This document shows positions 17,468-25,758 of a DNA stretch of 64,000 nucleotides, piece after piece. The notes under the pieces are model-generated. The model was not told the DNA's origin and made no database searches. It worked only from the letters and a program-made list of their open reading frames with translations. How positions within the stretch are numbered: position 1 is the first letter of the stretch; every line of letters starts with the position of its first letter. A program made the translations under genes and the position numbers. Source of the stretch: JBFLXB01 sp964570625 (lineage in GTDB: Bacteria > Nitrospirota > Nitrospiria > 2-01-FULL-66-17); NCBI GenBank assembly GCA_964570625.1, contig CAZMYW010000004.1, positions 1-64,000 of the forward strand. The letters run 5' to 3'.

Positions 17468-17592
17468 GCGCCTGCCCGGGAGCGGCCATCTGCGGCGTTG
17501 CCGGCTCCGCATCCGGTCCTCACGTACGACACAGTACGCTCCGGTCCGGTGCTCGCTGGCGCCTTGCATCTGACCGTTCCCGAACAGGCGCC
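17467..17592 (+). repeat. Palindromic repeat, copy B (subfamily 2, 126 bp)
   Basis: The ends are inverted repeats GGCGCCTGCCCGGGAGCGG and GGCGCCTGTTCGGGAACGG. The core has GCCATCTGCGGCGTTGCCGG and a central CGTAC-GACACA-GTACG stem-loop. The first base is the last base of the transglycosylase stop codon. A 3-prime position flush with a stop codon is shared with copies C and D. Confidence 0.85.
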
Positions 17593-17665
17593 GATCTCAG
17601 GTATCCGGGCACGTTCTTATCTTCGGCCACGTAAACAAGGGCACGCACGTTTGGTGTGTAGAAGT

Positions 17666-17694
17666 TTGACACCCTACGGGTGGGCCACTACACT
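17666..17694 (+). promoter_or_regulatory. Sigma70-type promoter for the FHA/kinase pair
   Basis: TTGACA (17666-17671), exactly 17 bases, then TACACT (17689-17694). This is one of the best promoter matches in the window, 60 bases before the ATG at 17755. Confidence 0.65.
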
Positions 17695-17754
17695 TTCCCC
17701 CGTGATTCTCACGGTCGGCACTCCTATCCTCTAATAAGATATCGACTCCTACCG

Positions 17755-19188
17755 ATGGCGGTGACGAAGAACCGATCCGCACACCCACTCGGGCGGTTAA
17801 TGCTCCCCCAAAAGGGTGTGGTATTTTCCGAGAAGCGGTACACAGACTCGTCCGTCAACATGTTGTTCAACAAGATGCGGACGAGGACCCCGGCGTTCCA
17901 CGGCGTGCTGGCGGCCGAGGCGGAGTCCAGGCGGTTTTATCTCGTGATCGTCGACAACGAACCGTACGCGGCGGGCGAAGAACAACAAGGCATCTTCGTT
18001 CCCTTGACCCTGCACGGGCTCTTCACCGGCTTGCGCAAGTTGCCTGCGGCTTCGGCCGGGCTCACGTTGGTCGGAACCGATCCGCTGTTCCTGAAGGCGA
18101 TGTTGACGATGATCCAGTGTGTCCCCACCACCGAGGGGACCAGCGAGATTATGGAAATCGGCAGCGTGGTCGAACACCTCAAGAAAAGTGCGCAGGACCA
18201 ACTGCTGGTGGTGGGGTATCGCGGCGAGCTGAGCGTATTCTATTTCCGTGAACGTCAACCGATCGCGGGCTACTTCGCGGACGCGTCCTTTGAGACCGGA
18301 GAGGATTCGCTCGAGGATCGGTTGCTGGCGTATGTGTACAAATACGCGGGCCAGACGTCGCTGTCGATCCACGTGTTCGGGGCGATGTCCGCGCTTCCGG
18401 CCGAAGACGGCGTGTTCGACCGCGGAGCATGGCCCGAAGCATTGGTAGAGCACTTCACGCGTCCGATCCCCGCGTTGCTTGTCATGGGGGCCGACGGCGG
18501 GGCGCGTCGCTTCGAACTCGCGGCCGGCACCGTCAGCCTGGGGCGCGGAGAGGACAATGATATCGTGATCGAGGATCCGGCGATCTCCCGCCGACATCTG
18601 GTGTTTCGCCGAGAAGCGGATGGGGTCACGGTCGAAGATTGTGGAAGCCGAAACGGTACCGTGTTCAACGGGGCTCCGTTGAAGAAGGCGACGTTGGCTC
18701 ACGGCGCGGAGCTCCAGATCGGTGAGTGTTTGATTCGCTTTCTGGGCGGCGCCGCCCCGGCCGAGCCCACGGACGACGTCGAACACGGGGAGGAGACGAT
18801 CTGTCGCCCGACCACGGATGTGTCCTCGGCGGCTCCGGAGCCGGCGCTGCCGGAGCCCGAGCCCGTTCCGGCCCCTGCGGTGGTCTCACCCCCATCATCT
18901 TGGGTGCTCGAAGTGGTGCGGGCCGACGGTTCGCACAACCGCCTTCCGCTGAACTCCCCGGTGACCACCATTGGCCGGGCCAAGGCCGATCTGGTCCTCG
19001 TCGATACCAAGGTGTCGCGCCGTCACGGTGAACTGGAGGTGAGCCCCGAAGGCGTGATCTATCGGGATACCGGCAGCACGAACGGAAGTCTCCTCAACGG
19101 ACGCGCGGTCACCAGCGCGCTGCTCAAGCCCGGTGATGTCCTGAAGCTCGGGGAGACCTCGCTGAAGGTATTCCGAGACGCGGCGTGA
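17755..19188 (+). CDS. Protein with two FHA domains
   Basis: A 477-residue cytosolic protein. Residues 1-225 form an uncharacterised N-terminal region. The first FHA domain, about 238-325, has the phosphothreonine-binding pattern LGRGEDNDI, SRRHLVF and GSRNGTVFNG. A Glu/Pro-rich linker at about 330-375 leads to the second FHA domain, about 380-475, with IGRAKADLVL, SRRHGEL and GSTNGSLLNG. FHA domains read phosphothreonine, and the next gene, overlapping by four bases, encodes a Ser/Thr kinase. A phosphorylation-dependent pairing of the two is likely. Confidence 0.85.
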   Translation: MAVTKNRSAHPLGRLMLPQKGVVFSEKRYTDSSVNMLFNKMRTRTPAFHGVLAAEAESRRFYLVIVDNEPYAAGEEQQGIFVPLTLHGLFTGLRKLPAASAGLTLVGTDPLFLKAMLTMIQCVPTTEGTSEIMEIGSVVEHLKKSAQDQLLVVGYRGELSVFYFRERQPIAGYFADASFETGEDSLEDRLLAYVYKYAGQTSLSIHVFGAMSALPAEDGVFDRGAWPEALVEHFTRPIPALLVMGADGGARRFELAAGTVSLGRGEDNDIVIEDPAISRRHLVFRREADGVTVEDCGSRNGTVFNGAPLKKATLAHGAELQIGECLIRFLGGAAPAEPTDDVEHGEETICRPTTDVSSAAPEPALPEPEPVPAPAVVSPPSSWVLEVVRADGSHNRLPLNSPVTTIGRAKADLVLVDTKVSRRHGELEVSPEGVIYRDTGSTNGSLLNGRAVTSALLKPGDVLKLGETSLKVFRDAA

Positions 19189-21557
19189 TCGCGCATCTCC
19201 TCAACGCCCTTGTGCTGTTCGTGCAGGCCGTGCAGGCCGGGTCGCCGATGGCGGTGATGAGCGCGGTGTTGGCGCTGGTGCTGGCGGTCGTGCTGGTCCG
19301 CGCCATCAGTCTCAGTCGATCGTCAGTTCGACGCAGCCGTCGGAGCCTTCATCGGGAAGCCAAGACCCTGCGCGCGCAGGGGGCATACTTGGAAGCGGGG
19401 CGCGCGTTTCAGGCTCTGGGGGATCACGATCAGGCGATCACGTTGTATACCCGCGCCGGCGCCCACCGAGAACTCGGTCAGCTCTTCGAGTACCTCAAAC
19501 ATTGGGACGCCGCGGCGCAGGCGTACGAGTCCGCCCAGGAGCCGGAGCGTGCCGCCACGATGCTATTGCGCGTGGGGGAGGAGCAGCGCGCGGCCGAACT
19601 CCTCCGCCGGGCGGGGAAGCCGGTTGCGGCGGCGGAGCTGTTTGAAAAGGTCGGTCAATATGTGATCGCGGCGTCGATGTTCGAAACCGCGGGACACCTC
19701 AAGCGGGCGGCTTCACTGTTCGAAAAGGGCGAGCAATGGTCGCGCGCCGCCGAGCTCTTCGAGCAAGAGTACCGACAGGATCACCGCAAATGGCAGGAGC
19801 GCGGCGCCCCGGCCAATGGGCAGGAGGGGCTCGCCGCGTTGGCGCAGCAGGCGGGGCGCTTGTGGTTGAGGGCGGGCGAGGCGGAACGGGCGGCGGCGGT
19901 GTTCAGCCAGCAGGGCCTGGTGACCGACGCAGCGGACGCGTACGCGCTGGCCGGATCCGAGCACAAGGCCGCCGAGATGTACGTGTCGCAGGGTCTGTAC
20001 GAGAAGGCCTCGGTCCTGTTCGACCGCCTGGGTGATCCCATTCGCCGCGATACCGCGCTGGCCGAAGCCAAGATCCAAGCCGGGGAGTTGGACGAAGCGG
20101 CCGATCTGCTTGCGGCGTGCAGCCAGCATCTGCGCGCCGCGGAACTCTACGAGCAGACCGGAGCCCACAAACGTGCCGCGGAGATGCACGCCGCGACGGG
20201 CGACCAGAAACGCGCCGCGGAGCTGTATCTCGTGGCCGGGTGCGGCGACGATGCCGCCGCGGCGCTCGAGACGGGGAGGCGGTTTCACGAGGCGGCGAAG
20301 TTGTATCTGGAGCTGGGGAAACTCGATCGCGCGGCGGCGCTGTTCCAGCAGGCCGGGGCGCTGTTCGATGCGGGGAAGATTTTCCACCAGATGGGGCGAA
20401 TGGACGACGCGATCGAGGTTCTCCAGCGCCTGGACCCGCAATCGGACGACTACTATCCAGGCTCGCTCATCCTCGGCAGTATCTTTCTCGAACGCGGCAT
20501 GTTGAGCGCGGCCAAGGATCGCTACCAGAAACTGCTCACCACGCATAAGGATTCGCAAGACACCGAACTGGAGCCAATGTTCCAACTCGCGCGGGTCTAC
20601 GAGGAAGAACGCGACTACGACAGCGCGTTGCGCCTCTATGAAAAGGTGCTGGCGCAGGACTTCACCTTTCGCGACGCGCGCGATCGCGCCGCCCGCGTCA
20701 AGACCGCGAAGGAGGCGCCGGCTTCGACCAAGAGCGCATCCGGTCCTTCCACGCCAAGCACCGTGCCGCGGTATAAAATCCTCAAGCAAATCGGCCAGGG
20801 CGGGATGGGCGTGGTGTACCGAGCCGAAGACACGGTGCTCAATCGCATTGTGGCTTACAAGGTGTTGCCCGCCAGCGTGAAGGAACAGCCCGCGTTGCTG
20901 AAGAACTTTCTCCAGGAAGCGCGCATCGCCGCGTCGATCAACCATCCCAACATCGTGACGATCTACGACACCGGCCACGACCCGGCCGGTGAAGTCTTCA
21001 TTTCCATGGAGTTCGTCGACGGCTTGAGCCTCAAGGAGTTGCTGGACAAGGTGGGGGGGCTTCCGCTCCCGCAGTTCATCTCGATCGCCAGGCAGATTTG
21101 TTCGGGGCTGGCGTATGCACACGGCCGCCGGATCATCCACCGCGACATCAAGCCGTCGAACATCATGTTGAGCCGTGACCGGATGGTGAAGATCATGGAC
21201 TTCGGTCTCGCCAAGATCGTGAACGACGCGATCGCGGACCGCACGTCGGTCAAAGGCACCCCGCTGTACATGGCGCCCGAGCAAATTCTGGGCAAGGAGG
21301 TGGATCACCAATCCGATCTGTACTCCCTCGGATGTACCTTGTATCGCATGGCCACCGGACGACTGCCGTTCACCAAGGGAGATCTCTACTACCAGCACCT
21401 GCACGTCATGCCGCAACCCCCCCAAGACCTCAATACCACGCTGCCCGCCGCGATCAATACGATCATCCTGCGATGCCTGGAGAAGGAGAAGGCAAAACGG
21501 TATCAACAGGTGGGCGACGTCCTCGCCGACCTGGACCAGGTCAAGCTCGCTGCCTGA
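19185..21557 (+). CDS. Membrane Ser/Thr protein kinase with N-terminal TPR-like repeats
   Basis: A 790-residue protein starting at GTG over the FHA gene stop. An N-terminal helix (about residues 20-42) is followed by roughly 440 residues of degenerate TPR/SEL-like helical repeats, with recurring AAELYE, AAAELFE and KRAASLFE units. A C-terminal kinase domain of Hanks type covers about residues 525-790. It shows the glycine loop GQGGMGVVY, the lysine in VAYKVLP, a catalytic loop HRDIKPSNIM, DFGLAKI and a MAPEQ substrate loop. Unlike many bacterial kinases the domain is at the C-terminus. It probably phosphorylates partners bound by the repeats or its FHA neighbour. Confidence 0.88.
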   Translation: MIAHLLNALVLFVQAVQAGSPMAVMSAVLALVLAVVLVRAISLSRSSVRRSRRSLHREAKTLRAQGAYLEAGRAFQALGDHDQAITLYTRAGAHRELGQLFEYLKHWDAAAQAYESAQEPERAATMLLRVGEEQRAAELLRRAGKPVAAAELFEKVGQYVIAASMFETAGHLKRAASLFEKGEQWSRAAELFEQEYRQDHRKWQERGAPANGQEGLAALAQQAGRLWLRAGEAERAAAVFSQQGLVTDAADAYALAGSEHKAAEMYVSQGLYEKASVLFDRLGDPIRRDTALAEAKIQAGELDEAADLLAACSQHLRAAELYEQTGAHKRAAEMHAATGDQKRAAELYLVAGCGDDAAAALETGRRFHEAAKLYLELGKLDRAAALFQQAGALFDAGKIFHQMGRMDDAIEVLQRLDPQSDDYYPGSLILGSIFLERGMLSAAKDRYQKLLTTHKDSQDTELEPMFQLARVYEEERDYDSALRLYEKVLAQDFTFRDARDRAARVKTAKEAPASTKSASGPSTPSTVPRYKILKQIGQGGMGVVYRAEDTVLNRIVAYKVLPASVKEQPALLKNFLQEARIAASINHPNIVTIYDTGHDPAGEVFISMEFVDGLSLKELLDKVGGLPLPQFISIARQICSGLAYAHGRRIIHRDIKPSNIMLSRDRMVKIMDFGLAKIVNDAIADRTSVKGTPLYMAPEQILGKEVDHQSDLYSLGCTLYRMATGRLPFTKGDLYYQHLHVMPQPPQDLNTTLPAAINTIILRCLEKEKAKRYQQVGDVLADLDQVKLAA

Positions 21558-21587
21558 TCCCCCGGCCCGGTTGAGCGGGGCCATCGG

Positions 21588-21616
21588 TTGCAAAACCCTT
21601 TGAAATACTTTATGAT
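21588..21616 (+). promoter_or_regulatory. Sigma70-type promoter for the aromatic cluster
   Basis: TTGCAA (21588-21593), 17 bases and TATGAT (21611-21616), 62 bases before the pheA start. A GC-rich inverted repeat (GGCCC at 21564 with GGGCC at 21578) just upstream could end the kinase transcript, but it lacks a T run. Confidence 0.55.
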
Positions 21617-21677
21617 ATGGCACTTTTACGGCCGGTAAATCGCCCGGCGCTTCAGTGCATTCTCGGGATATCCGGAG

Positions 21678-22748
21678 ATGGACAACACGCTCCATGGCCT
21701 TCGGCAGCGCATCGACGAGATCGACGACACGATCCTGGGTCTTCTGAACCGCCGGGCCGAGATCGTGACCGAGATCGGACGCGTGAAGCGCCAGGGACAC
21801 ACACACGCCCACGCACCCGGGCGCGAGCAGGAGATCTTGGAGCGGCTCGAACGGCAGAATCCCGGCCCCTTTCCCAACGAGGGCGTGCGCGCGGTGTTTC
21901 GCGAGGTCATGTCCGCGTCGTTGGCCCTGGAGCAGCCACTCACCGTGGCGTACCTGGGCCCGCAGGGCACGTTCACCCACATGGCGTGTTTGAAGCAATT
22001 CGGGACCTCGGCCGCCGCGGTTCCCGTGAACAGCATCAAGGACGTGTTCAGCGAAGTAGAACGAGGGCGGGCAGACTATGGGGTCGTACCGATCGAAAAC
22101 TCCACGGAAGGCGTGGTCACCCACACGCTCGACCTGCTGGCCGACTCGCAACTCAAAATCTCCGGTGAGGTCGTGCAGGAGGTGTCGCACAACTTGTTGT
22201 CGCGCACCGGGGTGCTCGTCGACGTCAAACGCATCTACTCGCACCCGCAGGCCGTGGCCCAGTGCCGGGAATGGCTGGCCCAACACGCGCCCAGCACCCG
22301 GGTGGTCGAGGTCTACAGTACGGCGCGCGCGGCGGAATTGTGCCGCGACGAACCCGACGCCGGGGCGATCGCGTCGGACCTGGCGGCGCGACTGTACGGG
22401 TTGGCCGTCATTCAGAAACGAATCGAGGACAATCCGAACAACACGACGCGATTTCTCGTCATCGCGCCGCATTCTCCAGAGCGGACGGGGCGGGACAAGA
22501 CCTCGGTGATGGTGTCGGTCAAGGACCGGGTGGGCGCGCTCTACGAGATGCTTAAGCCGTTTTCGGAATTCGGGCTGAACCTCACGAAGATCGAGTCGCG
22601 GCCGTCCCGTCGGAAGGCCTGGGAGTACTTTTTCTACATCGACGTCGAGGGGCATCTCGATGATCAGCCGGTCAAACGGGCGTTAGAGGCCCTCCGTCCG
22701 CAGTGCCAGATGCTGAAGGTCCTCGGTTCGTATCCGCGAACGGCGTGA
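21678..22748 (+). CDS. pheA: Bifunctional chorismate mutase / prephenate dehydratase
   Basis: A 356-residue enzyme of phenylalanine synthesis. Residues 1-90 are an AroQ-type chorismate mutase helix bundle (LRQRIDEIDDTILGLLNRRAEIV). About 92-270 form the prephenate dehydratase domain with TVAYLGPQGTFTH, VPIENSTEG and NNTTRFLVI. An ACT regulatory domain (about 278-356, SVMVSVKDRVGALYEML) contains ESRPSRRKAWEYFFYID, the usual phenylalanine-sensing region. It is the first gene of the aromatic cluster and the stop overlaps hisC. Confidence 0.95.
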   Translation: MDNTLHGLRQRIDEIDDTILGLLNRRAEIVTEIGRVKRQGHTHAHAPGREQEILERLERQNPGPFPNEGVRAVFREVMSASLALEQPLTVAYLGPQGTFTHMACLKQFGTSAAAVPVNSIKDVFSEVERGRADYGVVPIENSTEGVVTHTLDLLADSQLKISGEVVQEVSHNLLSRTGVLVDVKRIYSHPQAVAQCREWLAQHAPSTRVVEVYSTARAAELCRDEPDAGAIASDLAARLYGLAVIQKRIEDNPNNTTRFLVIAPHSPERTGRDKTSVMVSVKDRVGALYEMLKPFSEFGLNLTKIESRPSRRKAWEYFFYIDVEGHLDDQPVKRALEALRPQCQMLKVLGSYPRTA

Positions 22749-23836
22749 CCCGGTCGACCATGGATTTCCGCGTTCGTCCCGAGTTGTCCCGCATCGCACC
22801 CTACGTGCCCGGTAAACTCGTCGAGGAGGTCGAGCGCGAGTACGGCGTGACGCACGCCGTAAAGCTCGCCTCCAATGAAAATCCTCTAGGGCCGTCGCCG
22901 GCGGCGCTCAAGGCGATCCAGGACGTCCTCTCGGGACTGCATCGGTATCCCGACGGGGCTGGCACCGCGTTGCGCGAGGCGATCGCGGCGAAGATGACGG
23001 TGGATCCGGACCAGGTGATCTTGGGCAACGGGTCGGACGAGGTGGTTGACCTGTTGTGCAAGGTCCTGTTGACGCCCGGCGATGAAGCCGTGATGGGGAC
23101 GCCCACGTTCGGGATCTACCGAATCGCGGTTCTGGCGCACCAGGGCGTTCCGGTGGAAGTACCGCTGGCGGCGGGTCGGCACGATCTCGACGCGATGGTC
23201 GCACGCGTGGGCGAGCGCACCAAGTTGTTTTTTGTGTGCAATCCCAACAGCCCGACCGGCACCGCGTTGTCGCGACGGGACGTGATGGCCGCGATCGAGC
23301 GGTTGCCCGCGCACGTAGTGGCGGTGTGTGATCACGCGTATGAAGATTACGCGACGGCCGCGGAGTTCCCGTTCGGCGCCAGCCTGTTGTCCGCCGGGCG
23401 CCCGGTGGTGATCCTGCGGACGTTTTCCAAGATCTACGGGCTCGCGGGGCTCCGGATCGGCTACGGGGTCGGCCCCTCGGCGCTCGTCGGATGGATGAAC
23501 CGCGTCCGGCTTCCGTTCAACGCGAGCACGGTAGCGCAGGCCGCGGCGATCGCCGCGCTGGGCGACGACGCCCACGTCCGGGCGAGCCGCATGGTGAACG
23601 CGGCGGGGAAAACCTATCTCACCAAGGAATGTGCCCGGCTGGGATTGACGTGGTATCCGAGCGAGTCGAACTTCGTGTACGTGAACCTTGGCCGCGACGG
23701 CCACGCGGTGTTCGAGCGGCTCCTGCGCGAGGGCGTGATCGTTCGGCACTTCGAGGGGCCGTGGCTGCGGATCACGATCGGCCTGCCTGAGGAAAATACG
23801 CGGTGCGTGGCCGCGCTGGAGCGAGCACTAACCTGA
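22745..23836 (+). CDS. hisC: Histidinol-phosphate / aromatic aminotransferase, HisC family
   Basis: A PLP-dependent class I/II aminotransferase of about 363 residues. It has the HisC pattern KLASNENPLGPSP near the N-terminus, NPNSPTGT, and the PLP-lysine segment RTFSKIYGLAGLRIGYG. It could serve histidine synthesis or, given its place between pheA and aroF, the last step of phenylalanine and tyrosine synthesis; family members often do both. The GTG at 22745 overlaps the pheA stop; ATG 22760 is the alternative start. Confidence 0.88.
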   Translation: MTRSTMDFRVRPELSRIAPYVPGKLVEEVEREYGVTHAVKLASNENPLGPSPAALKAIQDVLSGLHRYPDGAGTALREAIAAKMTVDPDQVILGNGSDEVVDLLCKVLLTPGDEAVMGTPTFGIYRIAVLAHQGVPVEVPLAAGRHDLDAMVARVGERTKLFFVCNPNSPTGTALSRRDVMAAIERLPAHVVAVCDHAYEDYATAAEFPFGASLLSAGRPVVILRTFSKIYGLAGLRIGYGVGPSALVGWMNRVRLPFNASTVAQAAAIAALGDDAHVRASRMVNAAGKTYLTKECARLGLTWYPSESNFVYVNLGRDGHAVFERLLREGVIVRHFEGPWLRITIGLPEENTRCVAALERALT

Positions 23837-23870
23837 CCTTCACCGATTTGGAACGAACACGGGAGTTTGA

Positions 23871-24890
23871 ATGATGATTATCGTGCTGAAACCAGAGGCC
23901 ACCCAGGCGGAAATCGACCACATCATGGAGAAGATCCGCGAGCGTGGGCTGTCTCCGCACCTCTCGACCGGCCAGGAGCGTCGGGTGATCGGCGTGATCG
24001 GAGACGAGCGCACGATCCAGAACATGCCGCTCGCGATCTTCCCCGGGGTGGAAAGCGTCACGCCGATCTTGGCACCGTATAAGCTCGTCAGCCGCGAATT
24101 CCGCAAAGACAACACGATTGTGACGGTGGGCGACGGAGTCGCGCTCGGCGGACGTTCGATCCCGGTGATGGCCGGTCCGTGCGCGGTGGAAACTAAGATG
24201 CAAGTCACGAGCGTCGCTCAAGCCGTCAAAAAGTCCGGCGCGCGGGTGTTGCGCGGCGGAGCCTTCAAGCCGCGCACGTCGCCGTATGCGTTTCAGGGGT
24301 TGGCGGAGGAGGGCCTGCAGTATCTGGCGGAGGCGAAGAAGGTCACGGGCCTCCCCATCATCACCGAGGTCGTGGATTCCCGCGACATCGATCTGGTGGC
24401 GCAGTACGCCGACGTCCTGCAGATCGGCGCGCGCAACATGCAGAACTTCCGGTTATTGACCGACGTCGGCAAGCAGCGCAAGCCGGTGCTGCTCAAACGC
24501 GGGATGTCGGCGACGATCAAAGAATTCCTCCTGTCGGCGGAATACATCATGGCCGGCGGCAATCACCAGGTCATTCTCTGCGAGCGCGGGATCCGCACCT
24601 TCGAGCAACAGGCGCGCAATACCCTTGATCTGTCCGCCGTGCCGGTGATCCAGAAGCTCTCCCACCTGCCCGTGGTGGTGGACCCGAGCCACGCCACCGG
24701 CAGGTGGGACCTGGTCGCGCCGATGGCCCGGGCCGCGGTTGCGGCCGGTGCCGACGGGTTGCTGGTCGAAGTCCACGGCAACCCCGAAGAGGCGCTGTGC
24801 GACGGAGAAGAATCGCTCACCCCCGAGAAGTTTGCCGCGATGATGGACAGCCTCCGCAAGGTTGCGCAGGCGGTGGGGCGGGAGATCTGA
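23871..24890 (+). CDS. aroF: 3-deoxy-7-phosphoheptulonate synthase, type I-beta
   Basis: A 339-residue DAHP synthase catalysing the first shikimate step from phosphoenolpyruvate and erythrose 4-phosphate. An N-terminal ferredoxin-like regulatory domain (residues 1-70, beginning MMIIVLKPEATQAEID) precedes the barrel with VMAGPCAVE, GGAFKPRTSPYAFQG, KRGMSATIKEF and VDPSHATG, the metal and substrate residues of the family. This architecture is the feedback-sensitive type seen in Thermotoga. It begins 34 bases after hisC. Confidence 0.95.
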   Translation: MMIIVLKPEATQAEIDHIMEKIRERGLSPHLSTGQERRVIGVIGDERTIQNMPLAIFPGVESVTPILAPYKLVSREFRKDNTIVTVGDGVALGGRSIPVMAGPCAVETKMQVTSVAQAVKKSGARVLRGGAFKPRTSPYAFQGLAEEGLQYLAEAKKVTGLPIITEVVDSRDIDLVAQYADVLQIGARNMQNFRLLTDVGKQRKPVLLKRGMSATIKEFLLSAEYIMAGGNHQVILCERGIRTFEQQARNTLDLSAVPVIQKLSHLPVVVDPSHATGRWDLVAPMARAAVAAGADGLLVEVHGNPEEALCDGEESLTPEKFAAMMDSLRKVAQAVGREI

Positions 24891-24918
24891 CATTTCCGCG
24901 AGGGCGCCGCTTGGGCGG

Positions 24919-25758
24919 GTGACCGTCGTGGGGGTCGGCCTGGTCGGCGGGTCCCTGGCATGGAGCATCAAAGCCCGGGGTCTGGCCGACGAGCTGGTCG
25001 GCGTGGAACAGGATCGTGCGTCGGGTCTGCGGGCTGTCGAGCGGGGGATTGTGGACCGCGTCGCGACGTTGGCCGAGGGCGTGCCCGGCGCCGACCTCGT
25101 CGTGTTGGCGGTGCCGGTGGGGCGTCTGGACGCGGTCGCGCGCGAGGTTGCGCCGTTGGTCAAGGGTTCGGCCGCGGTTGTGACCGACGTGGGAAGCGTG
25201 AAGGCGCTCGTGGTGAGGAACCTGGAGCCGCTCTTCGGCCGTTTCGTCGGCGGCCATCCTATGGCGGGCAGTGAGCGCTCGGGGGTGGAGGCCGCGTCGT
25301 CGACCTTGTTCGAACGTGCCCAGTGTGTGGTGACGCCCACCGCGCTCACGGATTCCGAGGCGCTCGATCTGGTGGAACGGATGTGGCGATGGGTAGGGGC
25401 GTCGGTGGTGCGGATGGATCCGGGCGTACACGACGAACTGGTGGCCGCCGTGAGCCACCTGCCGCATCTCGCGGCGGTGTCGCTGGTCAACATCGCGGCG
25501 GGCTCCGGAGACGGCCGGGCCCTCGCGGTCGCGGGCGGGGGTTTTCGCGACACCACCCGCATCGCGGGTGGATCACCCGAGCTGTGGAGAGACATCTGTC
25601 TGATGAATCAAGGGCCGGTGCTGAAGATGCTGGCGGACTATACCGGAGAAGTGAATCGACTGCGGGATCTGGTCGCGCGGAGAGACGGACCCGGCCTGCT
25701 GGAGGCCCTCACCCGAGCCCGTAAGACCCGTGAGCGGATGACGGAGGACGGGGCATGA
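24919..25758 (+). CDS. tyrA: Prephenate dehydrogenase
   Basis: A 279-residue NAD(P)-dependent enzyme of tyrosine synthesis. The Rossmann motif VGVGLVGGSLA sits at the N-terminus, with DVGSVKALV, GGHPMAGSERSG and AVSHLPHLAA, the last carrying active-site histidines. GTG 24919 is the start; 57 in-frame bases further upstream overlap aroF and only a TTG is available there. No ACT domain is present, so feedback by tyrosine would need another route. The stop overlaps aroA (ATGA). Confidence 0.92.
   Translation: MTVVGVGLVGGSLAWSIKARGLADELVGVEQDRASGLRAVERGIVDRVATLAEGVPGADLVVLAVPVGRLDAVAREVAPLVKGSAAVVTDVGSVKALVVRNLEPLFGRFVGGHPMAGSERSGVEAASSTLFERAQCVVTPTALTDSEALDLVERMWRWVGASVVRMDPGVHDELVAAVSHLPHLAAVSLVNIAAGSGDGRALAVAGGGFRDTTRIAGGSPELWRDICLMNQGPVLKMLADYTGEVNRLRDLVARRDGPGLLEALTRARKTRERMTEDGA

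Noticed and set aside
21560..21582. Rho-independent terminator after the kinase gene
   Set aside because: The GC stem is short and lacks a T tract, so it is mentioned only with the following promoter.
19713..22655. A 980-codon open frame antisense to the kinase and pheA
   Set aside because: Composition is histidine/arginine-rich as expected for an antisense frame of GC-rich DNA, with no domain pattern, and it crosses two real genes and a promoter.
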